DNA from: Pseudomonas sp. GM80
GTDB lineage: Bacteria > Pseudomonadota > Gammaproteobacteria > Pseudomonadales > Pseudomonadaceae
Length of the DNA: 64,000 bases
NCBI RefSeq assembly: GCF_000282515.1
Contig: NZ_AKJD01000080.1
Location: 1-64,000 of the forward strand
Reading direction: 5' to 3'
Shown piece by piece: positions 56,613 to 64,000 of this stretch. The position numbers were made by a program, and so were the translations under genes. How positions within the stretch are numbered: position 1 is the first letter of the stretch; each line of letters starts with the position of its first letter. The notes below the pieces were generated by a model. That model was given only the letters and a program-made list of their open reading frames with translations. It searched no databases and was not told where the DNA came from.

Positions 56613-57711
56613 AGGATTTGACCGTTACGTATTTAAGGAGAAAGTCACTGTTCTCGGCCGGACCGCGATACACCTCGATGGCGTCTGCCGGCAGCGGCTG
56701 ATCGATGTAGGTTTCCACCGACGACACACGAATCGCGCGCATCCCTGGGTCGTTGATGAAGCTTTGCAGCGCCGCGACCTCAGCGCTGCTGGCGCCGCCC
56801 ATGCGCCAGGATTGTTCGAGTACGCCGCTGCGGGTTTTGCCATTGCTGTCCAGCCCTTGGGCGATGTCGTAATTGCGGCGCGAGGCGTAAAAGCGTGGAT
56901 AGGCTTCATCGGCGGCGCGGTCGAAAACCTGTGCCTGCTCGATGGCCAGCCGCACATCATCGGGCAGCTCAAGCGCCAGCAAATCATCGTAACCGCCCTG
57001 CACGACCAACAAATTAGAGCCGCCGTAAACGTCTTCGCCGTGAGCGTCCTTGGTCAAGTATTGATCACCGCAGTAACTCAGGACTTTATCGCCGATGAAC
57101 GTCTGTCCGACGCTGTGAGTGATGACGTCGCTCAAGTCCTGTTCCAGCACTACGCCGTCGCTGAACTGTCCTGCGCTGTCGGGGCGAGCGAGGATTTCGT
57201 CGAAAGCATCGAGGCTTTGGATCACTTCCTGACCACGGCCGGCACAGGCGTGAATCGGTTTCAAACGGATCGGCCCGTTGTACAACAGGTGTTCGGCGGC
57301 TGGCCGGGCATCCACCAGGGAAAACACACTGAGCCCATCGAGCACCACGTTACGCACTCGCTCGGAAAACAGCGGAGACCATCCTTGCGGCGCATGGGCC
57401 AGATGACTGCGCAGGCCGTGACTGATGGCTTTGGTGCAGATGAAATCGTGCTCGACAAAACCGCCCCACAAATCCTCCGGCCCCCTGATGCCCAATTCAT
57501 GAGCGTGGGTAGCGCCGACGATGGTTTGTGTGGGCAACAGGTAGAGGTCCCGACCGCGGTGTTTTTCCGGGTCGTAACTACCACCGAATTTAAGCCCGAG
57601 GATCTGCGCCAGCCAACGGGCCAGGGCCTTGTTGGTCTGCACTTCGTGTTTCGGCGCGTCGGACCGCACGGAGTGGGCGACGACGATTTTCCTGCGGGGT
57701 GTCGGGGTCAT
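56602..57711 (-). CDS. DUF3182 family protein (ATP-grasp-like)
   Basis: A 369-residue cytosolic protein that I assign to DUF3182: it begins RRKIVVAHSVRSDAPKHEV, has GPIRLKPIHACAGRGQEVI (a glycine-rich, Lys-containing region like ATP-grasp phosphate loops) and FSDGVVLEQDLSDVITHSVG. The enzymatic reaction is not known. I chose ATG 57711 with GGGGGA six bases upstream; an ATG at 57726 is possible. Upstream of the hydrolase gene in the same operon. Confidence 0.75.
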   Translation of the reverse strand: MTPTPRRKIVVAHSVRSDAPKHEVQTNKALARWLAQILGLKFGGSYDPEKHRGRDLYLLPTQTIVGATHAHELGIRGPEDLWGGFVEHDFICTKAISHGLRSHLAHAPQGWSPLFSERVRNVVLDGLSVFSLVDARPAAEHLLYNGPIRLKPIHACAGRGQEVIQSLDAFDEILARPDSAGQFSDGVVLEQDLSDVITHSVGQTFIGDKVLSYCGDQYLTKDAHGEDVYGGSNLLVVQGGYDDLLALELPDDVRLAIEQAQVFDRAADEAYPRFYASRRNYDIAQGLDSNGKTRSGVLEQSWRMGGASSAEVAALQSFINDPGMRAIRVSSVETYIDQPLPADAIEVYRGPAENSDFLLKYVTVKSYDG

Positions 57712-58009
57712 GCGTCCCCCTTCCATCGGTTCGATGACTGTAGCGGTGAACGGTGCAGAGATCAGGCCAACGGCCGCTCTGCGAAAATCTGTGGCTAATC
57801 AAAAACTTGGCAAAATCATACTGGCACCACGCCTGCTTCAATCTGCACGACGCTCGATAAAACCTCGGCAATTTGCACGATTCTCCAACCCATGGAGAAC
57901 CTTGTGGGAGCTGGCTTGCCAGCGATAGCGGTGGCTCAGTCACCGACGTATGAACTGAAAGACCCAATCGCGGGCAAGCCCGCTCCCACAGGGTAATGCA
58001 GTGTCTGGA
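57712..58009. other. intergenic region between DUF3182 and GlxA-type gene
   Basis: About 300 bases: 190 of unique sequence that should include the DUF3182 promoter, then a family-B repeat pair. No gene seen. Confidence 0.6.
57902..57993. repeat. family-B repeat pair (REPIN)
   Basis: TTGTGGGAGCTGGCTTGCCA-type unit and the inverted GCGGGCAAGCCCGCTCCCAC unit, just before the end of the GlxA-type gene. Confidence 0.9.
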
Positions 58010-58990
58010 CTAACGCATCAAACCGAATCGCGCCCGGTAATCACTCGGCGCCAGCCCGGTGATCTTCTTGAAGATCGCCCGGAACGCGCCAGGGTCCTGA
58101 TACCCGACCGTCCACGCAATATGGTCGATGGTGCCATTGCTGAATTCGAGCATCTCGCGGGCCTTGCCGACGCGCAAATGCTGGCAATACTCGGTCGGTT
58201 TCAACCCGCTCGCCGCGCGAAACCTGCGCAGGAACGTACGTTCCTCAAGCCCCGCCCGCTGCGCCATCGCCGTCAATGAAACATCCGTCGCGCCAGTGCT
58301 TTGCAACCAGTGCTGGACCTTGAGAATAGCCGCATCGCCATGATTTAGAATCGGCGCAAAATTGCTCCCGCACTCACTGGCGCTGTCGCTGTGTTCGATC
58401 ACCAGAAACCGTGCCGTGCCGGAGGCAATGCTCGGCCCGAGCAACCTGTCGACGAGGCGCAACCCCAGCTCCGACCAAGCCATCAAGCCAGCGGTGGTAA
58501 TCAGGTCGCCGTCATCGACGATTGGCGTATCGGCTTTCAATTTGATCTTCGGGTATTGCTCGGCGAACGCCTTGGCTGATGTCCAGTGGGTGGTGGCGCT
58601 CCGGCCATCGAGCAAACCGCTTTCCGCCAACATCAGCGAACCGACGCAGACGCCACCCAGCGTCGCGCCACGGGCATGTTGATCGCGCAACCATTGCGCG
58701 AGGCTGGCCGGCATTTGCGCGGCGTTGAAGCCGGCAATTGACGGCGGAATCAACACCGCCAGCAGCTCACTTTCGGTATCGGGATGACTGTCAAAGACCC
58801 GCGCCGGCGGTTGATCACCGTCGACCTGCCAATGGCTGACCCGCAGTACCGGCAATTGCGCCGCCTGATGTTCAGCGGCAATCCGGTTGGCCACGCCGAA
58901 CAGATCGGTCAAGCCATGCACCGCCGCCATCTGCGCGCCGGGATAGATCAGCACGCCGAGTTCAGCGATGGCGGCTTTTTCTGCGCCCAT
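58010..58990 (-). CDS. GlxA family AraC-type transcriptional regulator
   Basis: A 326-residue regulator: residues 1-195 are a DJ-1/PfpI-like (glutamine-amidotransferase-class) ligand domain with GGVCVGSLMLAESGLL and RSATTHW; residues 220-326 form the AraC-type double helix-turn-helix (AQRAGLEERTFLRRFRAASG, then DHIAWTVGYQDPGAFRAIFKKITGLAPSDYR). Such proteins often control divergent genes, and a cysteine hydrolase gene lies divergently 102 bases away. Ligand unknown. ATG 58990 opens the fold. Confidence 0.9.
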   Translation of the reverse strand: MGAEKAAIAELGVLIYPGAQMAAVHGLTDLFGVANRIAAEHQAAQLPVLRVSHWQVDGDQPPARVFDSHPDTESELLAVLIPPSIAGFNAAQMPASLAQWLRDQHARGATLGGVCVGSLMLAESGLLDGRSATTHWTSAKAFAEQYPKIKLKADTPIVDDGDLITTAGLMAWSELGLRLVDRLLGPSIASGTARFLVIEHSDSASECGSNFAPILNHGDAAILKVQHWLQSTGATDVSLTAMAQRAGLEERTFLRRFRAASGLKPTEYCQHLRVGKAREMLEFSNGTIDHIAWTVGYQDPGAFRAIFKKITGLAPSDYRARFGLMR

Positions 58991-59091
58991 TGTCAGTTTT
59001 CCCCTGTCTATTGTCGGTGCGGCCAATCCCCGAGTCGCTGACCAGCGCCAATACTGAAGCCACTTCCAGCCAACCTGTCGAGGACACCACC

Positions 59092-59646
59092 ATGGCCAAG
59101 CAAGCGCTCATCGTAGTCGATATCCAGAATGACTACTTCCCTCAAGGCAAGTGGCCGCTGGCCGGCGCCGACGCCGCTGCGGACAACGCCGCACGACTGA
59201 TCGAAACGTTCCGCACAGCAGGCGATTCAGTGGTGCATATCCGCCACGAATTCACCTCGCCCGATGCGCCGTTTTTCACCCCGGGTTCGGAGGGTGCCAA
59301 GCTGCACCCGAAAGTGCTCAATCGCGCCGACGAACCGGTAGTGCTCAAGCATTTCGTCAATTCCTTCCGCGAAACCGAACTGCAAGCGATCCTTGATGAA
59401 CAAGGCATCAAGGAGCTGGTGGTGGTCGGCAGCATGAGCCACATGTGCGTCGACGGCATCACCCGCGCAGCGGCCGATCTGGGCTACAGCGTGACGGTGA
59501 TTCACGATGCCTGCGCCAGCCGCGATCTGCAGTTCAACGGCCTGACCGTGCCGGCGGCGCACGTCCATGCGGCGTTCATGTCGGCACTCGGTTTTGCCTA
59601 CGCCAGCGTAGTCTCCACCGATGAATTCATCAGCGCCCAGAGCTGA
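59092..59646 (+). CDS. cysteine hydrolase (isochorismatase-like)
   Basis: A 184-residue hydrolase of the isochorismatase/nicotinamidase superfamily. The catalytic triad can be seen as Asp10 (LIVVDIQNDYF), Lys86 (VVLKHFVNSF) and Cys119 (GSMSHMCVDGITRAAAD). The substrate is not determined; an amide or a carbamoyl compound is likely from the family. ATG 59092 has GAGG upstream. It is divergent from the GlxA-type regulator, its likely controller, and ends at a strong terminator. Confidence 0.9.
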   Translation: MAKQALIVVDIQNDYFPQGKWPLAGADAAADNAARLIETFRTAGDSVVHIRHEFTSPDAPFFTPGSEGAKLHPKVLNRADEPVVLKHFVNSFRETELQAILDEQGIKELVVVGSMSHMCVDGITRAAADLGYSVTVIHDACASRDLQFNGLTVPAAHVHAAFMSALGFAYASVVSTDEFISAQS

Positions 59647-59678
59647 TTGAGCGCACGGCAATACCTCGTAAACACTCA

Positions 59679-59706
59679 GGCCCGCCTCGCTGCGGGCCTT
59701 CTTTTT
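59679..59706 (+). terminator. rho-independent terminator of the cysteine hydrolase gene
   Basis: GGCCCGC, six-base loop, GCGGGCC, then TTCTTTTT, 33 bases after the stop codon. Confidence 0.9.
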
Positions 59707-59721
59707 GGCTGCCATGAAAAT

Positions 59722-59733
59722 CTCACGCGTGAG
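59722..59733. promoter_or_regulatory. 12-bp palindrome, upstream operator candidate of the yjfI operon
   Basis: CTCACGCGTGAG, fully self-complementary, three bases before a candidate -35 box (TTGATG). An identical copy lies at 59768-59779. Confidence 0.65.
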
Positions 59734-59736
59734 TCA

Positions 59737-59765
59737 TTGATGGCCATTTGATTTGGTTGTAGTGT
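59737..59765 (+). promoter_or_regulatory. candidate sigma70 promoter of the yjfI operon
   Basis: TTGATG and TAGTGT with exactly 17 bases between; both ends are bordered by the identical 12-bp palindromes. The start codon of yjfI lies about 37 bases after the -10 box. Confidence 0.55.
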
Positions 59766-59767
59766 GG

Positions 59768-59779
59768 CTCACGCGTGAG
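59768..59779. promoter_or_regulatory. 12-bp palindrome, downstream operator candidate of the yjfI operon
   Basis: Second copy of CTCACGCGTGAG, two bases after the candidate -10 box and around the expected transcription start, 46 bases from the first copy. Confidence 0.65.
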
Positions 59780-59802
59780 AGGGTCATAACGGAGTCAGTG
59801 CC

Positions 59803-60471
59803 ATGAAAAGCCGCTCGCCCACAACGAAGTCAGAGCGTCCAAAGGGAGAGCACTCGAAAGCGTCCGCGAAAAAACCGTCGAGTTTCTATATGAAGCAGAT
59901 GCGCGCGGGCCTGGCGGCCGCCGGTTATGTGAAACACGAAACTTGGGTGCTTCCGGAAAACCGAAGCTTGCTCAAGCAGATGGAGCAACAGCTACGCCAA
60001 CCGATTCTGGCTGGCTCATTCATGTCGGAGAATTACATGAGCGCAGGCAACAACTGGAACATCGATAGCCTCTTCAACGCCCTCAAGGCCCTGGACGAGG
60101 TGGCTTCGCAAGAGATCACGCTGTCGCTGATCCAGAGCTCCGAAGCCAGCATCAAGCTGGAAATGAACGAATTCGGCGGCCTGCCGATTCACATCGCCCT
60201 GGCCGGCGCGCAGATCATCGTCGACACCGTGCTGGTGGACATCGACTCGATCTCTGACGTGCACGCCTTCAACGACGCCGTGCTGCGCAGCCGGGAAATG
60301 TTCCCGCTGTCGTCGATCGGGATCGAGTCGATGCCGAACGGCCAGACCGTTTACAACATGTTTGGCGCCCTCAGCGCCGACTCGAGCCTGACCAACGTGG
60401 TCACCGAGGTGAAAACCCTGGTCGACAACGTGCAGCGCGCGAGCGAAGCCTTCGAACACTTCTTCAAGTAA
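59803..60471 (+). CDS. yjfI: YjfI family protein (DUF2170) with basic N-terminal extension
   Basis: A 222-residue protein. Residues 85-222 match the YjfI/DUF2170 core (NIDSLFNALKALDE, LNIALAGAQIIVDT-like ALAGAQIIVDTVLVDI, VNNVQ-like end). Residues 1-80 add a Lys/Ser-rich tail and a segment MKQMRAGLAAAGYVKHETWV that resembles short DNA-binding antitoxin-type domains seen before a WVP turn; I infer possible DNA binding. E. coli YjfI is about 133 residues and starts the yjfIJKLMC operon. Two palindromes flank its promoter, so self-regulation is conceivable. First gene of the operon. Confidence 0.85.
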   Translation: MKSRSPTTKSERPKGEHSKASAKKPSSFYMKQMRAGLAAAGYVKHETWVLPENRSLLKQMEQQLRQPILAGSFMSENYMSAGNNWNIDSLFNALKALDEVASQEITLSLIQSSEASIKLEMNEFGGLPIHIALAGAQIIVDTVLVDIDSISDVHAFNDAVLRSREMFPLSSIGIESMPNGQTVYNMFGALSADSSLTNVVTEVKTLVDNVQRASEAFEHFFK

Positions 60472-60488
60472 TCCACAGGGAAAATCCA

Positions 60489-61187
60489 ATGACTCAGTCC
60501 ATCTGGAGCAAATTGTTCACCGCACTGCGCGGCGGTGCCAATGAAGTCGGCGAAGCCATCGTCGACCAGCAAGCCCTGCGTATTCTCGATCAGGAAATCC
60601 GCGACGCCGACACCGCGCTGTCGAACGCCCGTCGTGAGCTGGTCACCATCATGGCCAAGCACAAACTGGCCGCCGACCGCGTGAGCGAGTACGACGCCAA
60701 GATCAAGGATCTCGAAGCCAAGGCTGTCGCGGCCCTCAACGCCGGCCGTGAAGACCTGGCGCTGGAAGTGGCGGAAGCGATTTCGACCCTGACCAACGAT
60801 CTGGACACCGAGAAAAAACAAAGCGACGAGTTCGGCACCTACGCCGACAACATGCGCAAGGACATCAACAAGGCGGAAGCGCGGATCAAGAGCCTGCGCC
60901 AGCAAGTGGACATGGCCAAGGCCCGTGAAAGCGTGCAGAAAGCGCAGGTCAGCGCCTCGATCGCCAGCGGCGGTGCCAACGGCAAACTGGAAACCGCAGT
61001 GGGCACGCTGAACCGTCTGCAAGCCAAGCAGCAGCAACGCGCTGCCGAGCTGAGCGCGGCGGACGAACTGGCCGACGCCTCGAGCGGCAACGATCTGGAT
61101 CGCAAACTGCGCGAGGCCGGCATCACGCCGAACGAAGGCAGCGCCAATGCGATTCTCGAGCGTCTGAAGCAAAAGTCCGCCCAATAA
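60489..61187 (+). CDS. yjfJ: PspA/IM30 family membrane-stress protein (YjfJ-like)
   Basis: A 232-residue, almost entirely helical and charged ESCRT-III-type protein of the PspA/IM30 family that is expected to assemble on the inner membrane and help keep it intact. The amphipathic start SIWSKLFTALRGGANEV and the coiled-coil central part (residues 25-160) are visible, ending in a linker and a short C-terminal helix (GSANAILERLKQKSAQ). It follows yjfI by 17 bases with GGGAAAATCC upstream. Confidence 0.9.
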   Translation: MTQSIWSKLFTALRGGANEVGEAIVDQQALRILDQEIRDADTALSNARRELVTIMAKHKLAADRVSEYDAKIKDLEAKAVAALNAGREDLALEVAEAISTLTNDLDTEKKQSDEFGTYADNMRKDINKAEARIKSLRQQVDMAKARESVQKAQVSASIASGGANGKLETAVGTLNRLQAKQQQRAAELSAADELADASSGNDLDRKLREAGITPNEGSANAILERLKQKSAQ

Positions 61188-61202
61188 CACCGCAACCTGG
61201 TC

Positions 61203-61290
61203 TGTGTAGGAACTGCCGCAGGCTGCGATCTTTTGATCTTGATCTCAAAAGACAAAATCAAAAGATCGCAGCCTGCGGCAGCTCCTACAT
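61203..61290. repeat. family-A repeat pair (REPIN) inside the yjf operon
   Basis: Inverted GTAGGAACTGCCGCAGGC-type units between yjfJ and yjfK. Confidence 0.85.
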
Positions 61291-61362
61291 GAGGGCTGGG
61301 CCGGTACACTGGCCGCGCTTTTTTGCCGACGAATACCTCCACCCGCTTCAAGGAATGTACCC

Positions 61363-62001
61363 ATGGGATGGTTCAAAGATTTGCTGGGCAGCCACGCGGC
61401 GCCAACGCCAACCGTTGCCATCGGCCCGCTCGGGATGGCTCAGGGCAAAGGCCTCAGGTTCGATTCGACCCTGGCGCTGTTGCTCGACGGTTCTAGCTCG
61501 GTAAGGGTGCCTGTCGATCAGGCAATCTGGAGCGCCGGCTGGGTCGACCTCGGCCAGTCCAACAAACTGCACCGCTATTACACCAACGACGAGGATTTCT
61601 GGGTACAGATCCACGTCACCGGTGACGATCAGATCGAATCGGTGATCCTGTTCAATTACCTCAGCTACGTCACCGTCAACAGCGACGCTGAACTGCAGCG
61701 CCTGGCCGGCGCCAACAGCGCAATCGGCCTGCCGACGTATACCCACGAAGGTGTCGAGTACACCCGCGAATGGGGCACTGAACAAGGCCAGACCGAACTG
61801 GTACCGCTGACCGAGCACGTGGCCAATCCCGACGAGAGCTACACCGTCGAACATCGCTCGATGCTCTATGCGCGTGAAACCGGCTTGACCGATCGCCGTG
61901 AATTGCTGCTGTTCTCCGTCGAACAGGACGAAGAAGGCACCGTCAGCCTGAGCACTTCGCTGGGCATTTCGCTGTACACCACTGACTTGAGCACCATCTA
62001 A
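61363..62001 (+). CDS. yjfK: YjfK family protein (DUF2491)
   Basis: A 212-residue cytosolic protein of the YjfK/DUF2491 family, function unknown. It begins GWFKDLLGS and has WVDLGQSNKLHRYYTNDEDFWVQIHVTGDD and REWGTEQGQTELVPLTEHV. AAGGAATG gives a fair ribosome site. Its place in the operon between the PspA-like and DUF350 membrane genes is the same as in E. coli. Confidence 0.87.
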   Translation: MGWFKDLLGSHAAPTPTVAIGPLGMAQGKGLRFDSTLALLLDGSSSVRVPVDQAIWSAGWVDLGQSNKLHRYYTNDEDFWVQIHVTGDDQIESVILFNYLSYVTVNSDAELQRLAGANSAIGLPTYTHEGVEYTREWGTEQGQTELVPLTEHVANPDESYTVEHRSMLYARETGLTDRRELLLFSVEQDEEGTVSLSTSLGISLYTTDLSTI

Positions 62002-62015
62002 AAAGGAAGTTCTTC

Positions 62016-62441
62016 ATGCTGGAAGTGCTGGCCGTTTCCCTGAACAAGACCGCTTTGGTCGGCTTCATCGTCTACCTGTTCGGCGCCGTAGTGCTGTTCA
62101 TGCTGTTCCAATTCGTCTATACCCGCCTGACCCCGCACAAGGAGTTCGAGCTGATTCGCTCGGGCAACAACGCTGCGGCCATTGCGCTGTCTGGCGCAAT
62201 CATCGGTTTCGCGATTCCGGCGAGCAATGTCATCGCCTTTTCGGCCAACGTCCTCGATTTCGTGCTCTGGGCCGTGATTGCTGCTGTCGTGCAGTTGCTG
62301 GCGTTCCTCGCGACCGGGCTGGTGCTCAAAGACACGTCCCAGCGCATCGCCAACGGTGAAGTCGCTTCCGGCATCTACGTTGCAGCGGTGGCGATCAGCG
62401 TCGGCATGCTCAATGCCGCGTGCATGACACCGTCCAACTGA
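62016..62441 (+). CDS. yjfL: YjfL family membrane protein (DUF350)
   Basis: A 141-residue inner-membrane protein with four hydrophobic segments (about residues 14-36, 52-72, 80-105, 119-137) of the DUF350 family. The NNAAAIALSGAIIGFAIPASNV stretch is typical. Role unknown; operon neighbours suggest envelope or membrane-stress function. AAAAGGAAG precedes the ATG 62016. Confidence 0.87.
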   Translation: MLEVLAVSLNKTALVGFIVYLFGAVVLFMLFQFVYTRLTPHKEFELIRSGNNAAAIALSGAIIGFAIPASNVIAFSANVLDFVLWAVIAAVVQLLAFLATGLVLKDTSQRIANGEVASGIYVAAVAISVGMLNAACMTPSN

Positions 62442-62458
62442 TCGGCAGGAAGCCTTAG

Positions 62459-63148
62459 ATGAAACGAAGCAAATACGTTCAGTTGTCCCTCGCCGCATCG
62501 GTGGCCTTGGCCATCTCCGGCGAAGTGGCCGCCGTCGATCAGCCGCGCAGTTTCCAGAGCGTGGAACAGTGCATCGATGCCGAAGTGGCCGCCGATGCCT
62601 GCTCGAACGCCTACGTCGCCGCCCTGACCGAACACCGGCGCATTGCCCCGGCGTACGACGACAAGGACAAATGCGATGCGGACTTCGCCGCCGGCTGGTG
62701 TCAGAAAAATTCCGCCGGCCGTTTCGTGCCCAAGCTTGGCGGCTTCAAGGTTGCGCAAAACGCTGAAGCAACGCAGGACCTCGATGCCCTCGCCGACGCG
62801 CAAATGCCCGCAGGCGACGCGGCCGCGGCGCAAAATGTGCAAAGCACCTCGCACAGCTCCAGCGGCTCGAACAATGGTTTGCTCACCGGTTGGCTGATCG
62901 GCAACGCGATGAGCAACAACGCCAATCGCACGGTTTACCGCGATCGCGACACCCGGCAAACCTACGACACCTCGGCGCAGTACCGCAAAATCGAAAGCGC
63001 ACCACGCAGTCAGCCGGATTACGAGAGCACGAAAAGCAAACCGGTGAATGTCGCAGCGTCGACCTCCCGTGGCGGATTCGGCAGCCAGTCCACTGCACGC
63101 AGTGGCTGGGGTGGCTGGGGCAGCAGTTCCGGTCGTTCGAGCAGCTGA
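62459..63148 (+). CDS. yjfM: YjfM family protein (DUF1190)
   Basis: A 229-residue exported protein (hydrophobic stretch VQLSLAASVALAISGEVAA) with a DUF1190 domain bearing conserved cysteines (SVEQCIDAEVAADACSN, KDKCDADFAAGWCQKN), probably disulfide-bonded in the periplasm. The C-terminal third is low-complexity, rich in Ser and Gly (GGWGSSSGRSSS). Function unknown. Precedes yjfC as in E. coli. Confidence 0.85.
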   Translation: MKRSKYVQLSLAASVALAISGEVAAVDQPRSFQSVEQCIDAEVAADACSNAYVAALTEHRRIAPAYDDKDKCDADFAAGWCQKNSAGRFVPKLGGFKVAQNAEATQDLDALADAQMPAGDAAAAQNVQSTSHSSSGSNNGLLTGWLIGNAMSNNANRTVYRDRDTRQTYDTSAQYRKIESAPRSQPDYESTKSKPVNVAASTSRGGFGSQSTARSGWGGWGSSSGRSSS

Positions 63149-63150
63149 CC

Positions 63151-64000
63151 ATGAAAAAGGTCCATTGCGCCGAGCGCCCCGACTGGAAACAGACTGCCGA
63201 GAGCCTCGGTTTCATGTTTCACACCATCGACGACGAGCCTTACTGGGACGAAAGCGCGTATTACCAGTTCACGCTCGCGCAGATCGAAAACGATCTGGAA
63301 GACCCGACCACCGAACTGCACGAGATGTGCATGGATCTGGTCGACCGCGTGGTCAATAGCGAGGAACTGCTGGATCGCCTGAGCATTCCGGCGCCGTACT
63401 ACGACATGATCAGAACCTCCTGGCGCGAAGGTCATCCGCATCTGTATGGGCGCATGGACTTTTCCTACAGCGGCAACGGCCCGGCGAAATTGCTCGAGCT
63501 CAACTACGACACGCCCACCAGTCTTTACGAAGCGGCGGCGTTTCAATGGGGCTGGCTGGAACAATGCATCGAACGCGGGACCCTGCCGCCTCACGCCGAC
63601 CAGTTCAACAGCATAGATACCCAACTGCATCAGGCGTTTGCCGAGTTGCAACTGAAGCGGCCGTTCTACTTTGCCTCGATGAAAGATTCGGTCGAAGACA
63701 AAGGCACCACGGATTACCTGCGGCTGATCGCGGAAAAGGTCGGCATCGAATCGCGGCACATCGATATTGAAGACATCGGTCTGACGAGCGAGGGTCGTTT
63801 TGTCGACCTGGAAGATCGCTGGATCCCGCACCTGTTCAAGCTGCATGCCTGGGAGTTCATCTTCCACGAACCGTTTGGCGCTGCGATTGCCGAGTGCGAC
63901 ACGCAGTTTTTCGAACCGGCGTGGAAGGCGATCCTGTCGAACAAAGGCGCATTGCCGTTGCTGTGGGAAATGCACAAGGGCCATCCGAATCTGCTGGCGG
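63151..64000 (+). CDS. yjfC: YjfC, glutathionylspermidine synthase-like protein (cut by window end)
   Basis: Open to the window's end with no stop, so at least 283 residues of about 385 are seen. It belongs to the ATP-grasp glutathionylspermidine-synthase-like family (YjfC/YgiC): FHTIDDEPYWDESAYY at the start, YGRMDFSYSGNGPAKLLELNYDTPTSLYEAA in the middle. Whether it makes a polyamine-peptide bond is not known. It starts two bases after yjfM. The continuation lies to the right of the window. Confidence 0.88.
   Translation, partial: MKKVHCAERPDWKQTAESLGFMFHTIDDEPYWDESAYYQFTLAQIENDLEDPTTELHEMCMDLVDRVVNSEELLDRLSIPAPYYDMIRTSWREGHPHLYGRMDFSYSGNGPAKLLELNYDTPTSLYEAAAFQWGWLEQCIERGTLPPHADQFNSIDTQLHQAFAELQLKRPFYFASMKDSVEDKGTTDYLRLIAEKVGIESRHIDIEDIGLTSEGRFVDLEDRWIPHLFKLHAWEFIFHEPFGAAIAECDTQFFEPAWKAILSNKGALPLLWEMHKGHPNLLA

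Overview
The window looks like a chromosomal segment of a fluorescent Pseudomonas, most likely of the P. fluorescens complex. The evidence is high GC content, gene blocks collinear with those known from P. aeruginosa (the rib/nusB/thiL/pgpA block, the zinc-responsive block next to oprG, and the mag operon), and many REP/REPIN-type intergenic repeats of the 'GTAGGAGCTGCCG' and 'TGTGGGAGCTGGCTTGCCAG' kinds. I saw no rRNA, tRNA, CRISPR array, insertion sequence or prophage body.

Layout. 0-8.3 kb: ethanolamine ammonia-lyase (eutBC), an acetyltransferase, a DedA protein, MtfA, inorganic pyrophosphatase, a CI/LexA-like S24 repressor, a membrane diguanylate cyclase and a small lipoprotein. 8.3-18.5 kb (minus strand): the complete six-gene mag/yfa operon built around a giant alpha-2-macroglobulin, flanked by two DUF2135 paralogues. 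19.1-22.2 kb: xseB-ispA-dxs (isoprenoid precursors). 22.3-25.6 kb: btuB and btuF (vitamin B12 uptake). 25.6-33.3 kb (minus strand): riboflavin, thiamine and phospholipid genes with nusB and nrdR. 33.5-36.1 kb: a YbaY lipoprotein, a methyltransferase, a CnoX-like thioredoxin-TPR protein and a small unknown. 36.2-38.4 kb: an accessory, visibly less GC-rich cassette of a PAAR protein, a cysteine-peptidase-like candidate effector and a membrane-anchored candidate immunity protein. 38.5-42.7 kb: a zinc-associated operon (ZrgA-like protein, ABC ATPase, FtsX-type permease, DUF3299) and oprG. 42.8-49.3 kb: two sugar-nucleotide enzymes and the giant helicase Lhr. 49.4-55.8 kb: an MscS-family channel, then DUF72, an EEP-family phosphatase, clsB and ybhN, translationally coupled. 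55.9-59.7 kb: an alpha/beta hydrolase with DUF3182, and a GlxA-type regulator divergent from a cysteine hydrolase. 59.8-64 kb: a yjfIJKLMC (PspA-like) operon, its last gene cut by the window edge.

How the genes work together. The rib genes supply every enzymatic step of riboflavin synthesis except the reductase-intermediate dephosphorylation. The GTP cyclohydrolase II step is carried by the separate ribA, because the matching domain of the RibB-type fusion has lost its zinc ligands. The mag genes appear to form a periplasmic complex that combines a protease-trap-like protein with NlpC/P60-like, SpoIID-like and HEXXH-containing partners.

The most interesting unexplained signals are: the PAAR/effector/immunity cassette with an in-frame stop that may split the PAAR gene; a promoter of the yjfI-pspA operon bracketed by two identical 12-bp palindromes, beside a YjfI protein with an unusual basic N-terminus; four 19-bp direct repeats before xseB; a four-hairpin array at 51.6 kb; and an apparently leaderless CI-like repressor with an adjacent perfect palindrome.
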